Shown: positions 18,729 to 28,091 of the stretch, piece by piece
How the letters are laid out: every line of letters starts with the position of its first letter
Numbering within the stretch: position 1 is the first letter of the stretch
NCBI RefSeq assembly: GCF_017873245.1
Contig: NZ_JAGGJY010000005.1
Span: forward strand, 62,001-126,000
Reading direction: 5' to 3'
DNA: 64,000 nt
DNA from: Clostridium tertium
GTDB lineage: Bacteria; Bacillota; Clostridia; Clostridiales; Clostridiaceae
Made by a program: the position numbers and the translations under genes
Notes under the pieces: model-generated
Told to the model about the DNA's origin: nothing
Seen by the model: only the letters and a program-made list of their open reading frames with translations
Database searches by the model: none

Positions 18729-19394
18729 ATGGCGTTAATAGGAATATTAATAATAATTGTAGGATTTGCATTAAAGTTTAATACAATTGCTGTTGTAATT
18801 GTATCTGGATTAGTAACTGGACTAGTTTCTGGTATGAGTATTTCAGAAATACTTACCACTTTAGGACAAACCTTCGTTCAAAAAAGAGAAATGTGTTTAT
18901 TTTTACTGACTCTTCCTGTTGTAGGAATGTGTGAAAGATATGGATTAAAAGAAAAAGCAATAATGCTTATAAAAAATGTAAAAGGCTTATCTACTGGAAA
19001 AATTATATCTGGATATTTATTTATTAGAGAATTATCTATTGCAATGGCAGTTAAACTTGGTGGACATCCTCAATTTGTTAGACCGTTAATTAATCCAATG
19101 GCCCAAGGTGCTGCAATTTCAAAATATGGTAAATTAGATGAAGAAGATGAAGACCTAATAAAAGCTCACTCTGCGGCAGCTGATAACTATGGTAATTTCT
19201 TTGGACAAAATGTATTTATAGCAAACTCCGGTGTTTTACTTATAGCTGGTACTTTAGAAACTTTAGGATATAATGTGGACACATTACAAATTGCTAAAGC
19301 TTCAATTCCAATTGCTATAATAGCTTTTATTTTAGGAGCTATTCAAAACTATTATCTAGATAAAAAGCTTGCTAAAAAATATAAAAATAGGTAG
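18729..19394 (+). CDS. DUF969 family membrane protein
   Basis: 221 aa, about six hydrophobic segments, with a conserved central block RELSIAMAVKLGGHPQFVRPLINPMAQGAA and HSAAADNYGNFFGQNVFIA. DUF969 proteins are permease-like and nearly always paired with DUF979. Start at the ATG at 18729, with AAAGGA upstream. First gene of a four-gene operon with DUF979, pcp and a gamma-glutamylcyclotransferase, which suggests transport of pyroglutamate or pyroglutamyl peptides; that function is inference. Confidence 0.88.
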   Translation: MALIGILIIIVGFALKFNTIAVVIVSGLVTGLVSGMSISEILTTLGQTFVQKREMCLFLLTLPVVGMCERYGLKEKAIMLIKNVKGLSTGKIISGYLFIRELSIAMAVKLGGHPQFVRPLINPMAQGAAISKYGKLDEEDEDLIKAHSAAADNYGNFFGQNVFIANSGVLLIAGTLETLGYNVDTLQIAKASIPIAIIAFILGAIQNYYLDKKLAKKYKNR

Positions 19395-19403
19395 GTAAAT
19401 TTT

Positions 19404-20333
19404 ATGGATATTAATACTTTTTCAAATATATTATTACAAGTATTTTACGTTATGGTAGGTTTATTTTTTCTACTTACTATGTTGTTTACTTTAAAAGATA
19501 AAAATCATAAAACTAAATACGGTACATCCCTTTTTTGGGGAATACTTGGAGTTATCTTTATATTAGGAGACGCAATTCCTTCAATGATAACTGGACTACT
19601 TATTGTAGTTATAGGTATATTAGCAGCATTTAATCAAATTAATGTTGGAACTATTAAACAATTAGACAGTACTTTCGCAAATTTAAAAGCATCTAAAATT
19701 GGAATTAAAATATTTATTCCATCATTAATTATAGCTTTAGTTGCTTTAGGCATTGCTCAGTTTACACCAATATCAGGGGTAACTGCTGTTGGTATTGCTG
19801 CAATAATAGCCTTAATTGCAACATTCATAATAACAAAGGCTAAACCTAATGAATTTATTGAAGATAGTAATAGAATGTTTCAATCTATAGGTTCTACTGC
19901 AATATTGCCTCAACTTCTAGCTGCTCTTGGAGCACTATTTACCGCTGCTGGTGTTGGTGATATTATCTCAAATATGATTTCAAGCGTTATCCCTGAAGGA
20001 AACATACTACTAGGAATAAGCGCTTATTGTATAGGAATGGCTATATTTACAGCAATCATGGGAAATGCCTTTGCTGCATTTTCAGTTATAACAGTTGGTA
20101 TAGGAGTACCTTTTGTATTTGCTCAAGGTGGAGATCCTATAATTGCATCAGCATTAGCTATGACAGCAGGATTTTGTGGAACATTATTAACACCTATGGC
20201 GGCAAACTTTAATGTATTGCCAGTGGCTTTATTAGAAACTAAAGATAAAAATGCTGTTATAAAATCACAAGCTGTATTTGCAATTGTATTACTTGCAATT
20301 CATATACCACTTATGTACTTCTTAGCATTTTAG
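19404..20333 (+). CDS. DUF979 family membrane protein
   Basis: 309 aa, about ten hydrophobic helices, with a conserved NRMFQSIGSTAILPQLLAALG segment and a C-terminal GFCGTLLTPMAANFNVLPVALLE block resembling the substrate loops of tricarboxylate/lactate-type carriers. It starts 9 nt after the DUF969 stop, and the two are probably subunits of one permease. pcp follows 21 nt downstream. Confidence 0.88.
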   Translation: MDINTFSNILLQVFYVMVGLFFLLTMLFTLKDKNHKTKYGTSLFWGILGVIFILGDAIPSMITGLLIVVIGILAAFNQINVGTIKQLDSTFANLKASKIGIKIFIPSLIIALVALGIAQFTPISGVTAVGIAAIIALIATFIITKAKPNEFIEDSNRMFQSIGSTAILPQLLAALGALFTAAGVGDIISNMISSVIPEGNILLGISAYCIGMAIFTAIMGNAFAAFSVITVGIGVPFVFAQGGDPIIASALAMTAGFCGTLLTPMAANFNVLPVALLETKDKNAVIKSQAVFAIVLLAIHIPLMYFLAF

Positions 20334-20354
20334 ATTTTAAGGGAGGCTTTATAT

Positions 20355-20996
20355 ATGAAAATATTAATTACAGGATTTGATCCTTTTGGTGGAGAGAATA
20401 TAAATCCAGCATTAGAGGCTGTAAAAAAATTACCTGATACTATTTTAAATAGTGAAATAATAAAATTAGAAATTCCAACTGTATTTAGAAAATCTCTAGA
20501 AACAATTGAAGAAAATATAATAAACCATAAGCCTGATGTTGTTATATCTGTAGGACAAGCTGGTGGAAGATTTGGAGTTACTCCAGAAAGAGTAGCAATT
20601 AACATAGATGATGCAAGAATAAAAGACAACGAGGGCAATCAACCAATAGATATATCTATTTTTGAAGATGGTGAAGCTGCTTATTTCTCAAACCTTCCTA
20701 TAAAGGCAATGGTTAAAGAAATGATGGACAACGGAATCCCCGCTTCTGTCTCTAACACAGCTGGAACATTTGTATGTAATCATGTTATGTATGGGATATT
20801 ATATTTAATCGATAAAAAATATCCAAATATAAGAGGTGGTTTTATACATGTACCTTATATACCATCTCAAGTAACTACAAAGCCTAATATGCCATCTATG
20901 TCTATTGATGATATATCTAAAGGACTAGAACTTAGTATCAAAGCTATCATAGAAAATTCATCAGATATAAAAACTATAGGTGGAGCTATTTGCTAA
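20355..20996 (+). CDS. pcp: Pyrrolidone-carboxylate peptidase (pyroglutamyl aminopeptidase I)
   Basis: 213-aa cytoplasmic C15 cysteine peptidase that removes N-terminal pyroglutamate from peptides. The catalytic triad is visible: Glu in [19 protein letters not shown], Cys in [14 protein letters not shown], and His in [11 protein letters not shown]-terminal [15 protein letters not shown] is diagnostic. RBS GGGAGG about 8 nt from the ATG. Third gene of the DUF969-DUF979-pcp-GGCT operon. Confidence 0.97.
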   Translation: MKILITGFDPFGGENINPALEAVKKLPDTILNSEIIKLEIPTVFRKSLETIEENIINHKPDVVISVGQAGGRFGVTPERVAINIDDARIKDNEGNQPIDISIFEDGEAAYFSNLPIKAMVKEMMDNGIPASVSNTAGTFVCNHVMYGILYLIDKKYPNIRGGFIHVPYIPSQVTTKPNMPSMSIDDISKGLELSIKAIIENSSDIKTIGGAIC

Positions 20997-21442
20997 TGAA
21001 TAAGAAACTAAAGATTTTTGTATATGGTAGTTTAAGAGAAGGCTTTTTTAACTATGACCTTTATTTAAAGGGAAAGATTAATTCTATAAGACCTGCTGAA
21101 ATAAGCGGATTTGAATTATATCATATGCCTTACAAGGGATATCCTGCCGTATTACCTGGAAAAAACACCATAGTCGGTGAAGTTGTTGAACTTATAAATT
21201 ATGATTCAACACTTAAACCTATGGATGAAATGGAAGGCTTCTTAGGTGAAGGAAATCCAAATAATGAATATTCAAGAAAAATTGTAAAAGTAAAACTAAC
21301 TGATGATGAAAGCTTTGAAAATTGTTATTCTTATTTCTACAATAAGGATATAGATACAAAATTCCAAGATGAAGCTATTTATATTGAAAATGGCGATTGG
21401 AAAGAATATATGCTTAAGGAAATGAAAGAGTTAAAAGTTTAG
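20996..21442 (+). CDS. Gamma-glutamylcyclotransferase-like (GGCT/AIG2 fold) protein
   Basis: 148 aa. IFVYGSLREGFFNYDLYL is the substrate-binding YGSL loop of the GGCT fold; GEVVELINYDSTLKPMDEMEGF carries the catalytic Glu region. Members release 5-oxoproline from gamma-glutamyl amino acids or amines. The ATG overlaps the pcp stop (TAATG), indicating translational coupling; an in-frame TTG two codons earlier is less likely. Both enzymes of this operon yield 5-oxoproline. Confidence 0.85.
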   Translation: MNKKLKIFVYGSLREGFFNYDLYLKGKINSIRPAEISGFELYHMPYKGYPAVLPGKNTIVGEVVELINYDSTLKPMDEMEGFLGEGNPNNEYSRKIVKVKLTDDESFENCYSYFYNKDIDTKFQDEAIYIENGDWKEYMLKEMKELKV

Positions 21443-21443
21443 G

Positions 21444-21473
21444 AAAAAACTCAGCTATATGCTGAGTTTTTTT
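21444..21473. terminator. Bidirectional terminator between convergent genes
   Basis: AAAAAACTCAGC-tata-TGCTGAGTTTTTTT. It ends the pyroglutamate operon on plus and the 51-aa gene on minus. Confidence 0.9.
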
Positions 21474-21627
21474 ATTCTTCATTATAAGTATCATTTTCTT
21501 TCCATTTATCATATTTTTTTAATGCATTAAATACTCCCTGTTCTACTGCTTCTCTAATAACATAGGACAACAGAACTAAAAAAATTATGGTGCCTATAAA
21601 TCCTAACGCCATTATTCTAATTCTCAT
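21472..21627 (-). CDS. Small single-pass membrane protein (51 aa)
   Basis: An N-terminal hydrophobic helix (IMALGFIGTIIFLVLLSYVI) followed by a charged amphipathic tail (REAVEQGVFNALKKYDKW). It begins 4 nt after the stop of the P-loop kinase gene and ends at a shared terminator, so it looks operonic. The RBS is weak (AAGG 3 nt upstream), which fits coupling. Family not recognised. Confidence 0.65.
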   Translation of the reverse strand: MRIRIMALGFIGTIIFLVLLSYVIREAVEQGVFNALKKYDKWKENDTYNEE

Positions 21628-21631
21628 CGCC

Positions 21632-22132
21632 TTATAAGTTTTTTACGAACTCATTACATTCTTTTCTATTTCTAAATATGTATATCTGTTTATTTTTTTC
21701 TTTTTGAAGAATATTGTAAAACTTATCTCTATGTTCCTTATTAAAATTCCATATCCACTTTAAAAATTCTAAATCAAATCTTTCTGGACATCCATCTGCC
21801 ATATCTGGACGAACTTTACCATAACTTGATACTACTCTTTTTATAACACCAAATAAGCAAGTCATCCTTGGGTAATCTAAATAGATAACAGTATCACACA
21901 TTTCAATTCTTTCCTTTATTGTTCTATCATAATTACCATCTATTATCCATTTTTCTTTTTTTAATTCTTCTTTAAGTAAAGTATTAAACTCTTCTCTTGA
22001 TATATTTACCCATCCCTCTTTCCAAAATATCTTATCAAGATGAACTACTGGTAAATTAGTCTTCTTAGATAAATTTTTAGCTAATGTAGATTTGCCACTT
22101 CCTCCACATCCAATAATTATAATTCTATTCAT
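21632..22132 (-). CDS. P-loop kinase of the adenylate-kinase/topology-modulation (FlaR-like) group
   Basis: 166-aa cytoplasmic NTPase with Walker A GCGGSGKSTLAKNL at the N-terminus. VVHLDKIFWKEGW and IIDGNYDRTIKERIEMCDTVIYLD match the family annotated as DNA topology modulation protein, related to shikimate and adenylate kinases. The true substrate is not known. Followed after 4 nt by a 51-aa membrane peptide gene. Confidence 0.85.
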   Translation of the reverse strand: MNRIIIIGCGGSGKSTLAKNLSKKTNLPVVHLDKIFWKEGWVNISREEFNTLLKEELKKEKWIIDGNYDRTIKERIEMCDTVIYLDYPRMTCLFGVIKRVVSSYGKVRPDMADGCPERFDLEFLKWIWNFNKEHRDKFYNILQKEKNKQIYIFRNRKECNEFVKNL

Positions 22133-22169
22133 ATCTATTTATCTCCTACTTATATCAATAATATATTTA

Positions 22170-22379
22170 TTACAAGCCCTCATTTTCTTCTATATTATTA
22201 TCCACAATATTTTCTAATTCCTCATCATTTTTCACAGTATTTCCATAGTTATTTCCACAATGACTCCCACAGTTATTTCCTAAATAAACTCCCTGCTTAA
22301 TTGGTGCAATAATAAAACCAGCTACAACTCCTCCTAGAAAGCATGTTGAACCTAATAATATTTTTTCTTTATTTTTCAT
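22170..22379 (-). CDS. Small membrane-anchored protein (69 aa), unknown
   Basis: One hydrophobic helix near the N-terminus (ILLGSTCFLGGVVAGFIIAPI), a Gly/Asn/Cys-His patch (GNNCGSHCGNNYGN), and an acidic tail. RBS TAGGGA about 6 nt before the ATG. The two cysteines and one histidine in the patch could bind metal, but this is speculation. The 22380-22594 gap shows no gene. Confidence 0.7.
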   Translation of the reverse strand: MKNKEKILLGSTCFLGGVVAGFIIAPIKQGVYLGNNCGSHCGNNYGNTVKNDEELENIVDNNIEENEGL

Positions 22380-22594
22380 TTAATTCCCTACCATCCTTTT
22401 ATACACTAATATACTATTTCTCTATAATATATGTTTATATAATTGTATTATATCAATATATATTTTTATCCATATAAACCTTTATGCTATTATTAAAACC
22501 TTACCAATATACTAAAAACTAAGATCTATTTATAAAAATTTAAGGGAGCTCTAGCATATTAAATTTTATATTATATACTATAGCTCCACCTCAT

Positions 22595-23455
22595 TTATTT
22601 CTTTTCAACAGGTATCCATATTTCACAAAAACAATCTGTATTATTATCTTCTTTATAAAATTCAAAATCAATATCATCTAACATAGTATAATCTGAGCTT
22701 GGTAAAAATTCATTAAATATTCTATTCCACATTTCACCAATACAATCACCATTTTCTCCTACACATTTAAAAACTCCCCACAATGTAGGATGTACATCCC
22801 AAACCTTATAACCTTCTGGAACATCACCACCATCATATTTCATAGCAATCCCATAATCAAAGTATTTACTTTCTTTAGATATAGGTTTACACACGCCATA
22901 AATATCATGATTTGTTGTGTTACTTTTTAATACATCAAACACACCATTCTCTGCACATTCATTCCAAAAGTTAGGTATATCTTCATTATTATCTTCTGAA
23001 ATTGATTCTACTCTGAACTCCTTAACCTTTACTAATAGTTTGAAACTTTCTTTTTTTACGATTTTATAATCCATAACCGTTCCACCTTCCAATGAAATTT
23101 TTATTACAAGGCGATTAAAAGATTTTAATTCCATTCCCGAACGTCTTGCTATATTTGGTGTAACTCCATGAAACCTCATAAATGCTTTTGAAAAACTCTC
23201 TGGTGAATCATATCCATATTTTAATGAAATATCTAAAACTTTAGCATCTGACATAGAAATTTCTTGTCCAGCCATAGACAAACGTCTTTTCCTTATATAT
23301 TCGTTAGCTGTTATGCCTGTTATCATACTAAATAATCTATGAAAATGATAATTTGACATATAAACATGTCTTGCTACATCTTCATAATTAATATCTTCTA
23401 AAATATGATTCTCCATATAATCAATTGATTTTTGTATGATTTGAATGCAATTCAT
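22595..23455 (-). CDS. AraC-family regulator with GyrI-like effector-binding domain
   Basis: 286 aa. The N-terminal AraC double HTH (residues about 1-110; INYEDVARHVYMSNYHFHRLFSMITGITANEYIRKRR) is followed by a GyrI/SOUL-like domain (about 125-284) ending DIDFEFYKEDNN..CEIWIPVEK. This layout matches Rob/BmrR-type small-molecule sensors. RBS GGTGAG 6 nt before the ATG. The target is unknown; no obvious efflux gene is adjacent. Confidence 0.92.
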   Translation of the reverse strand: MNCIQIIQKSIDYMENHILEDINYEDVARHVYMSNYHFHRLFSMITGITANEYIRKRRLSMAGQEISMSDAKVLDISLKYGYDSPESFSKAFMRFHGVTPNIARRSGMELKSFNRLVIKISLEGGTVMDYKIVKKESFKLLVKVKEFRVESISEDNNEDIPNFWNECAENGVFDVLKSNTTNHDIYGVCKPISKESKYFDYGIAMKYDGGDVPEGYKVWDVHPTLWGVFKCVGENGDCIGEMWNRIFNEFLPSSDYTMLDDIDFEFYKEDNNTDCFCEIWIPVEKK

Positions 23456-23711
23456 CTTCTTCTCACCTCATATATTCATTGTAAGATATTAAAATTTATA
23501 ATTCCTAATCAGGCTTGCTCAATTTTGTCAAATCTCTAAAGCCACTTCCGTTTGTAAAGTATTTCCACTCATATAATGAATGTAACATTCTTTAAAATGG
23601 AAAGTAAAGCAATTTTTAAAATTGTTTTTATCTTTATTTATAGATATACTTTAATTAGAATTTTATTTATATGATAATAGAAGTAATAAATATCGTTTTG
23701 GAGATGATTTA

Positions 23712-24446
23712 ATGGAAAATAAAATAGAACAATTAACTCAAATTTTAAAAGAAAGTAGTAACATAGTATTCTTCGGTGGAGCTGGTGTATCAACTGAATC
23801 AGGTATTCCTGACTTTAGAAGTTCTAATGGTCTTTTTAATGAAAAACTTAATATAACCTTTACTCCGGAACAGTTAGTATCACATAGCTTTTATATTAGA
23901 TATCCTGAAGAGTTTTTTAATTTCTATAAAGCTAAACTTATATATCCCGAAGCAAAACCTAATGGAGCACATATTGCATTAGTTAAACTTGAAGAAATGG
24001 GAAAGTTAAAAGCTGTCATAACTCAAAATATTGATGGACTCCATCAAGCAGCTGGAAGTAAAAACGTTTTTGAACTTCATGGATCTGTTTTAAGAAATTA
24101 CTGTAGTAGTTGTAATGAATTTTATGATGAAAAGTTTATACTAAAATCTAAAGGTATACCTACTTGTACCAAATGTGGTGGAATAGTTAAGCCTGATGTG
24201 GTTTTATATGAAGAAGGCTTAGATGATTCTGTAATTAGAGGTTCTATTAAAGCAATATCTGAAGCAGATACTTTAATCATAGGTGGAACTTCACTTGTTG
24301 TTTATCCTGCTGCTGGACTTATAAATTACTTTAAAGGTAAGAATTTAATTCTAATTAATAAGAGTACAACTTCTGCTGATAATAATGCAAATTTAGTTAT
24401 TCATGATTCTATTGGCAAAGTATTAAGTGAAGCAATTTTATTTTAA
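23712..24446 (+). CDS. NAD-dependent protein deacylase, sirtuin family
   Basis: 244 aa. Sir2 signature motifs: FFGGAGVSTESGIPDFRS (NAD), TQNIDGLHQAAGS, catalytic His in FELHGS, Zn cysteines CSSC and CTKC, then GGTSLVVYPAAGL. Cytoplasmic; removes acetyl or other acyl groups from lysines with NAD+. Divergent from the AraC gene and ends in a convergent terminator. Confidence 0.96.
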   Translation: MENKIEQLTQILKESSNIVFFGGAGVSTESGIPDFRSSNGLFNEKLNITFTPEQLVSHSFYIRYPEEFFNFYKAKLIYPEAKPNGAHIALVKLEEMGKLKAVITQNIDGLHQAAGSKNVFELHGSVLRNYCSSCNEFYDEKFILKSKGIPTCTKCGGIVKPDVVLYEEGLDDSVIRGSIKAISEADTLIIGGTSLVVYPAAGLINYFKGKNLILINKSTTSADNNANLVIHDSIGKVLSEAILF

Positions 24447-24473
24447 ATTAAGCTGTCCTTATGACAGCTTAAT
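24447..24473. terminator. Terminator between sirtuin and alarmone synthetase genes
   Basis: ATTAAGCTGTC-cttat-GACAGCTTAAT followed by CTTT, directly after the sirtuin stop. Confidence 0.8.
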
Positions 24474-24496
24474 CTTTATCCTTATATTACCTTATA

Positions 24497-25180
24497 TTAT
24501 AACTTTTTTTCAATTCTATTTCGTATATCTTCCATACGTTTATCTAAAGTTGCGCTAATTTCTGAACACTCAAGTAACTCTTTACTGATAATTTCAGCTT
24601 CCTCTAGGGAAATATTTTTCTTATATCTTAATTTATGTTCTAAGCTTGCCCAAAAATCCATAGCTATTGTTCTAAGCTGAACTTCTACCTTCATGTACCT
24701 CTTTTCATTCTTCAAGAAAATTGGTACTTCGATAATTAAATGTAAACTTCTATATCCGCTTTTTTTTGGATTCTTTATATAATCCTTCTTTGTAATTAAC
24801 TTAATATCATCTTGATTTAATAAACAGTCCGCTAACATATAAATATCTTCTGGAAATGAGCAAATTACTCTTATGCCAGCTACATCATTTATATTTTCTT
24901 GCATTGCTTCCAGTGAAAAAGGTAACTCTTTTTTCTTAAGCTTTCTTATAATACTATCAGTAGACTTCAATCTAGACTTTACATTTTCTATTGGATTTCT
25001 ATCATACTGTAATGAAAATTCTTCATTTAATACATTAAACTTTGTTTCAACTTCCATAATTGCACAACGATAGTACGCCATTAATTCATTCATTGGCATT
25101 ATATTTTTTTGTATAGCATCCAAAAAATCCTCATTTATTATTCTTTCTCTAAAAATTTTTTTACCAACATTTTTTAACAT
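24497..25180 (-). CDS. Small alarmone synthetase ((p)ppGpp synthetase, RelQ/YjbM-like)
   Basis: 227 aa, synthetase domain only: no HD hydrolase, TGS or ACT domain. Marks include LKSTDSIIRKLKKKELPFSLEAMQENINDVAGIRVICSF (RSD-type motif), KSGYRSLHLII, and VEVQLRTIAMDFWASLEHKLRYKK. Makes (p)ppGpp from GTP/GDP and ATP. RBS AAAGGATG about 5 nt before the ATG. Downstream of nothing on its strand; convergent with the sirtuin gene. Confidence 0.93.
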   Translation of the reverse strand: MLKNVGKKIFRERIINEDFLDAIQKNIMPMNELMAYYRCAIMEVETKFNVLNEEFSLQYDRNPIENVKSRLKSTDSIIRKLKKKELPFSLEAMQENINDVAGIRVICSFPEDIYMLADCLLNQDDIKLITKKDYIKNPKKSGYRSLHLIIEVPIFLKNEKRYMKVEVQLRTIAMDFWASLEHKLRYKKNISLEEAEIISKELLECSEISATLDKRMEDIRNRIEKKL

Positions 25181-25414
25181 ATAATCATCCTTTATCTTAG
25201 CTAATTTGAATATATTTTTATATTAACATTAGCTAAATATAAAAGCATCAATCTTAACTATATATTAATAATTTATTTTAAATATTCTAAATAAATAATA
25301 TATAATCAATTTATATATAGCTTTTATATAAATTAGTATTAATTCTTAAATCTTTAGTATGTTATAATTATATGGAAATAATTAATAAAATAGGCATTAA
25401 AATGGGAGATATAA

Positions 25415-26398
25415 ATGAAAACAGGAAGATTAAATAAAATTACTGATGTTAAAGGAATAAAGGTTGGTCATAAAACAATTGATAATGGAGATATTCATAC
25501 AGGTGTAACTATTATTATTCCAAGTGAAGATAATATATTTCAAAATAAATATATAGCTTCATCTTATGTAATTAATGGATTTGGAAAAACTAGTGGTTTA
25601 ATTCAAATTGATGAGCTTGGAACTTTAGAAAGTATTATAGGTCTAACAAACACTTTAAATGTAGGTACTGTTCAGCAAGCTATTGTAAAACATATGCTAA
25701 AGGATAATCCTGATATCGGTAAAGAAACAGGAACTATTAATACTGTTGTAGGGGAATGTAATGATGGTTACCTTAACGATATTCGTACTTGTGCTGTAAA
25801 AGAGGAAGATGTCTATGAAGCTATTCATAATGCAACTATCGACTTTGAACTTGGTAGCGTAGGGGCTGGTAGAGGGATGTCATGCTTCCAAATGAAAGGT
25901 GGCATTGGATCTGCTTCTCGTATTGTTGAGCTAGATGGACAAGAGTACACTGTAGGTCTTCTTGTATTAAGTAATTTTGGATTAAAAAAAGACTTTATTT
26001 TCGATAATATTAGTTTTTCAGATATTGATGATGAAACTTTAGAAAAAGGTAGCATTATGATGATACTTGCTACTGATATACCATTGTCATCACGTCAACT
26101 AAAAAGAGTTTGTAAAAGAATGAGTGCTTCATTAGCAAGGTTAGGATCATATTTAGGAAATGGAAGTGGTGATATCGTAATAGGATTCTCTACTGCTAAT
26201 ATAATTCCTCATTATCAAACTACTGATATAATTAATATAAAGGAAATTCATGAAAATAAAATTGATATAGTATTTAGAGCTTCTATTGAAGCCTGTGAAG
26301 ATGCAATTATGACTTCATTATATAATAATGAAACTCTTATAGGTAGGGATGGAAATAGTAGACTTTCACTAATAGACACATTAAATAATAAATTTTAA
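25415..26398 (+). CDS. P1-family (DmpA-like) aminopeptidase
   Basis: 327 aa. Family hallmarks: KITDVKGIKVGHKTIDNGDIHTGVTIIIP at the N-terminus, GSVGAGRGMSCFQMKGGIG, and SYLGNGSGDIVIGFSTAN, whose Gly-Ser is the autocleavage/nucleophile site known from DmpA. Expected to self-process into two chains and act as an aminopeptidase or D-esterase. Monocistronic, RBS GGGAGAT, own terminator. Confidence 0.92.
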   Translation: MKTGRLNKITDVKGIKVGHKTIDNGDIHTGVTIIIPSEDNIFQNKYIASSYVINGFGKTSGLIQIDELGTLESIIGLTNTLNVGTVQQAIVKHMLKDNPDIGKETGTINTVVGECNDGYLNDIRTCAVKEEDVYEAIHNATIDFELGSVGAGRGMSCFQMKGGIGSASRIVELDGQEYTVGLLVLSNFGLKKDFIFDNISFSDIDDETLEKGSIMMILATDIPLSSRQLKRVCKRMSASLARLGSYLGNGSGDIVIGFSTANIIPHYQTTDIINIKEIHENKIDIVFRASIEACEDAIMTSLYNNETLIGRDGNSRLSLIDTLNNKF

Positions 26399-26408
26399 TA
26401 TATAAAAG

Positions 26409-26458
26409 ATCTCTATATAAATAGTATACAGTAAAACCATTTATATAGAGATTTTTTA
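26409..26458 (+). terminator. Terminator of the P1 peptidase gene
   Basis: ATCTCTATATAAAT / ATTTATATAGAGAT 14-bp stem, 16-nt loop, then TTTTTT. Confidence 0.85.
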
Positions 26459-26535
26459 TCTATATTTTTATTAATTTATTTTATCTATAAAATCTTTCCT
26501 AAATTTATGTTAACATTTAATCTGATATTTAATTA

Positions 26536-26850
26536 TTATTTATTTGAATACTTTTTATGAGTTAAAATAACTTCCTTTGCCATTCCTTTTAAAAGTTCTG
26601 TTGTCATTAATTGATCTTCTGCATGCATTAAAAGTAATGATATTTGCACCTTATCTCCTGATGCTTCTTGCATAATTAGAGAACTATGTGATTCATGTGC
26701 TTTTATCAATGAATCTTCTGCATCCCTTACTAATTTATCTGCTTCTTCAAAACATTCTTCTCTTGCAGCTCTCATAGCTTCAAATAAAGCTGATCTTGCT
26801 TCTCCTACATTACTAATTAATTGAAATGATACTAATTCTAAATTATCCAT
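26536..26850 (-). CDS. PTS lactose/cellobiose-family IIA component
   Basis: 104-aa all-helical cytoplasmic IIA. Phospho-acceptor H76 in SLLLMHAEDQLMTTE, with the usual AREECFEEADKLVRDAEDSLIKAHESHSSLI helices. It takes phosphate from HPr and passes it to IIB. Last gene of the sigma-54 unit starting with glycosylasparaginase (23 nt after malic enzyme). No IIB or IIC is in this unit; the only matching pair of the same family is at 34775-36463, in a separate unit with the same promoter type. Confidence 0.93.
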   Translation of the reverse strand: MDNLELVSFQLISNVGEARSALFEAMRAAREECFEEADKLVRDAEDSLIKAHESHSSLIMQEASGDKVQISLLLMHAEDQLMTTELLKGMAKEVILTHKKYSNK

Positions 26851-26873
26851 TTATTCCATCCTCCACTATTTAT

Positions 26874-28061
26874 CTACTTTTGCACTTTTACTACTTTGGC
26901 TACCTTTGTTTCTACTGCTGCTTTTTTTACAGCCTCTGCTACTGCTGCCCCAACACCTTTTTCAAATGCCTTTGGAAGAATTTTTTCTTCACTTAACTCT
27001 TCTATTGAAACAAAATTTGCTATAGCATAAGCAGCTGCAATTTTCATCTCTTCATTTATTTCTGTTGCCCTAACATCTAACGCTCCCCTAAATATTCCTG
27101 GAAAAGCTAATACATTATTTATTTGATTTGAATAATCCGATCTTCCTGTTCCAACTATCCTTGCTCCAGCATCCTTCGCCTCTTCTGGAAATATCTCTGG
27201 AATAGGATTTGCCATAGCAAATATTATAGCATCTTTATTCATTCTTGATACCATATCCTTAGTCAAAACATTTCCAACTGATACACCAATAAATAAATCT
27301 GCTCCGTTAATAACTTCACCTAATTTACCTTTTTCATTATTAGGATTCGTTATGGAGGCTAATTCTTTTATTGATTCATTAGGATAATTCATACCCTTAT
27401 ATATTGCTCCATCCTTGCCACAAACTATTAAATTTCTTATTCCAGATGATAACAACAATCTAGTAATAGCACTGCCTGCTGATCCATCTCCATTAACAAT
27501 AACCTTTAGATCTTCTAACTTTTTATTTACTATCTTTAATGAATTTACCAAAGCCGCTAAAACCACTATTGCTGTTCCATGTTGATCATCATGAAATACT
27601 GGCATATCTAATTTTTCTTTTAATTTTTTTTCTATTTCAAAACATCTTGGTGCTGATATATCTTCAAGATTTACTCCACCTAAAGTAGGAGATATTCTAA
27701 CTATTGTTTCAACTATTTCATCAGTATCCTTTGTGTTCAATACTAATGGAAATGCATCCACATCAGCAAAATTCTTAAATAGTATACTTTTTCCTTCCAT
27801 TACTGGTAATGCTGCTAAAGGTCCAATATCCCCTAAGCCTAAAACTGCAGTTCCATCAGATACAACTGCTACTGTATTCCACTTTCTTGTATAAACATAT
27901 GCCGCTTCTGGGTCTTTATGTATTTCTCTACAAGGCTCTGCGACACCAGGAGTATATGCTAAACTTAAGTCTTTTTCATTTTCTATAGCTACTCTTGAAG
28001 TTATTTCAAATTTTCCTTTTACTTGTTTATGAAATTCTAAAGATTCCTCATATATATTCAA
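26874..28061 (-). CDS. NAD(P)-dependent malic enzyme (malate to pyruvate)
   Basis: 395 aa, the short bacterial form without a phosphotransacetylase domain. YTPGVAEPC at the N-terminus, GLGDIGPLAALPVMEGK, FHDDQHGTAIVVLAAL and VNGDGSAGSAITRLLL (nucleotide site) are diagnostic. TTG at 28061 is chosen as start: GAAGGG lies 8 nt upstream, while the GTG at 28070 overlaps that RBS. Within this unit it would move C4 acid carbon (from aspartate via fumarate and malate) to pyruvate. Confidence 0.93.
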   Translation of the reverse strand: MNIYEESLEFHKQVKGKFEITSRVAIENEKDLSLAYTPGVAEPCREIHKDPEAAYVYTRKWNTVAVVSDGTAVLGLGDIGPLAALPVMEGKSILFKNFADVDAFPLVLNTKDTDEIVETIVRISPTLGGVNLEDISAPRCFEIEKKLKEKLDMPVFHDDQHGTAIVVLAALVNSLKIVNKKLEDLKVIVNGDGSAGSAITRLLLSSGIRNLIVCGKDGAIYKGMNYPNESIKELASITNPNNEKGKLGEVINGADLFIGVSVGNVLTKDMVSRMNKDAIIFAMANPIPEIFPEEAKDAGARIVGTGRSDYSNQINNVLAFPGIFRGALDVRATEINEEMKIAAAYAIANFVSIEELSEEKILPKAFEKGVGAAVAEAVKKAAVETKVAKVVKVQK

Positions 28062-28091
28062 GTATATCACCCTTCTTTCTTTTCGCTAAAC

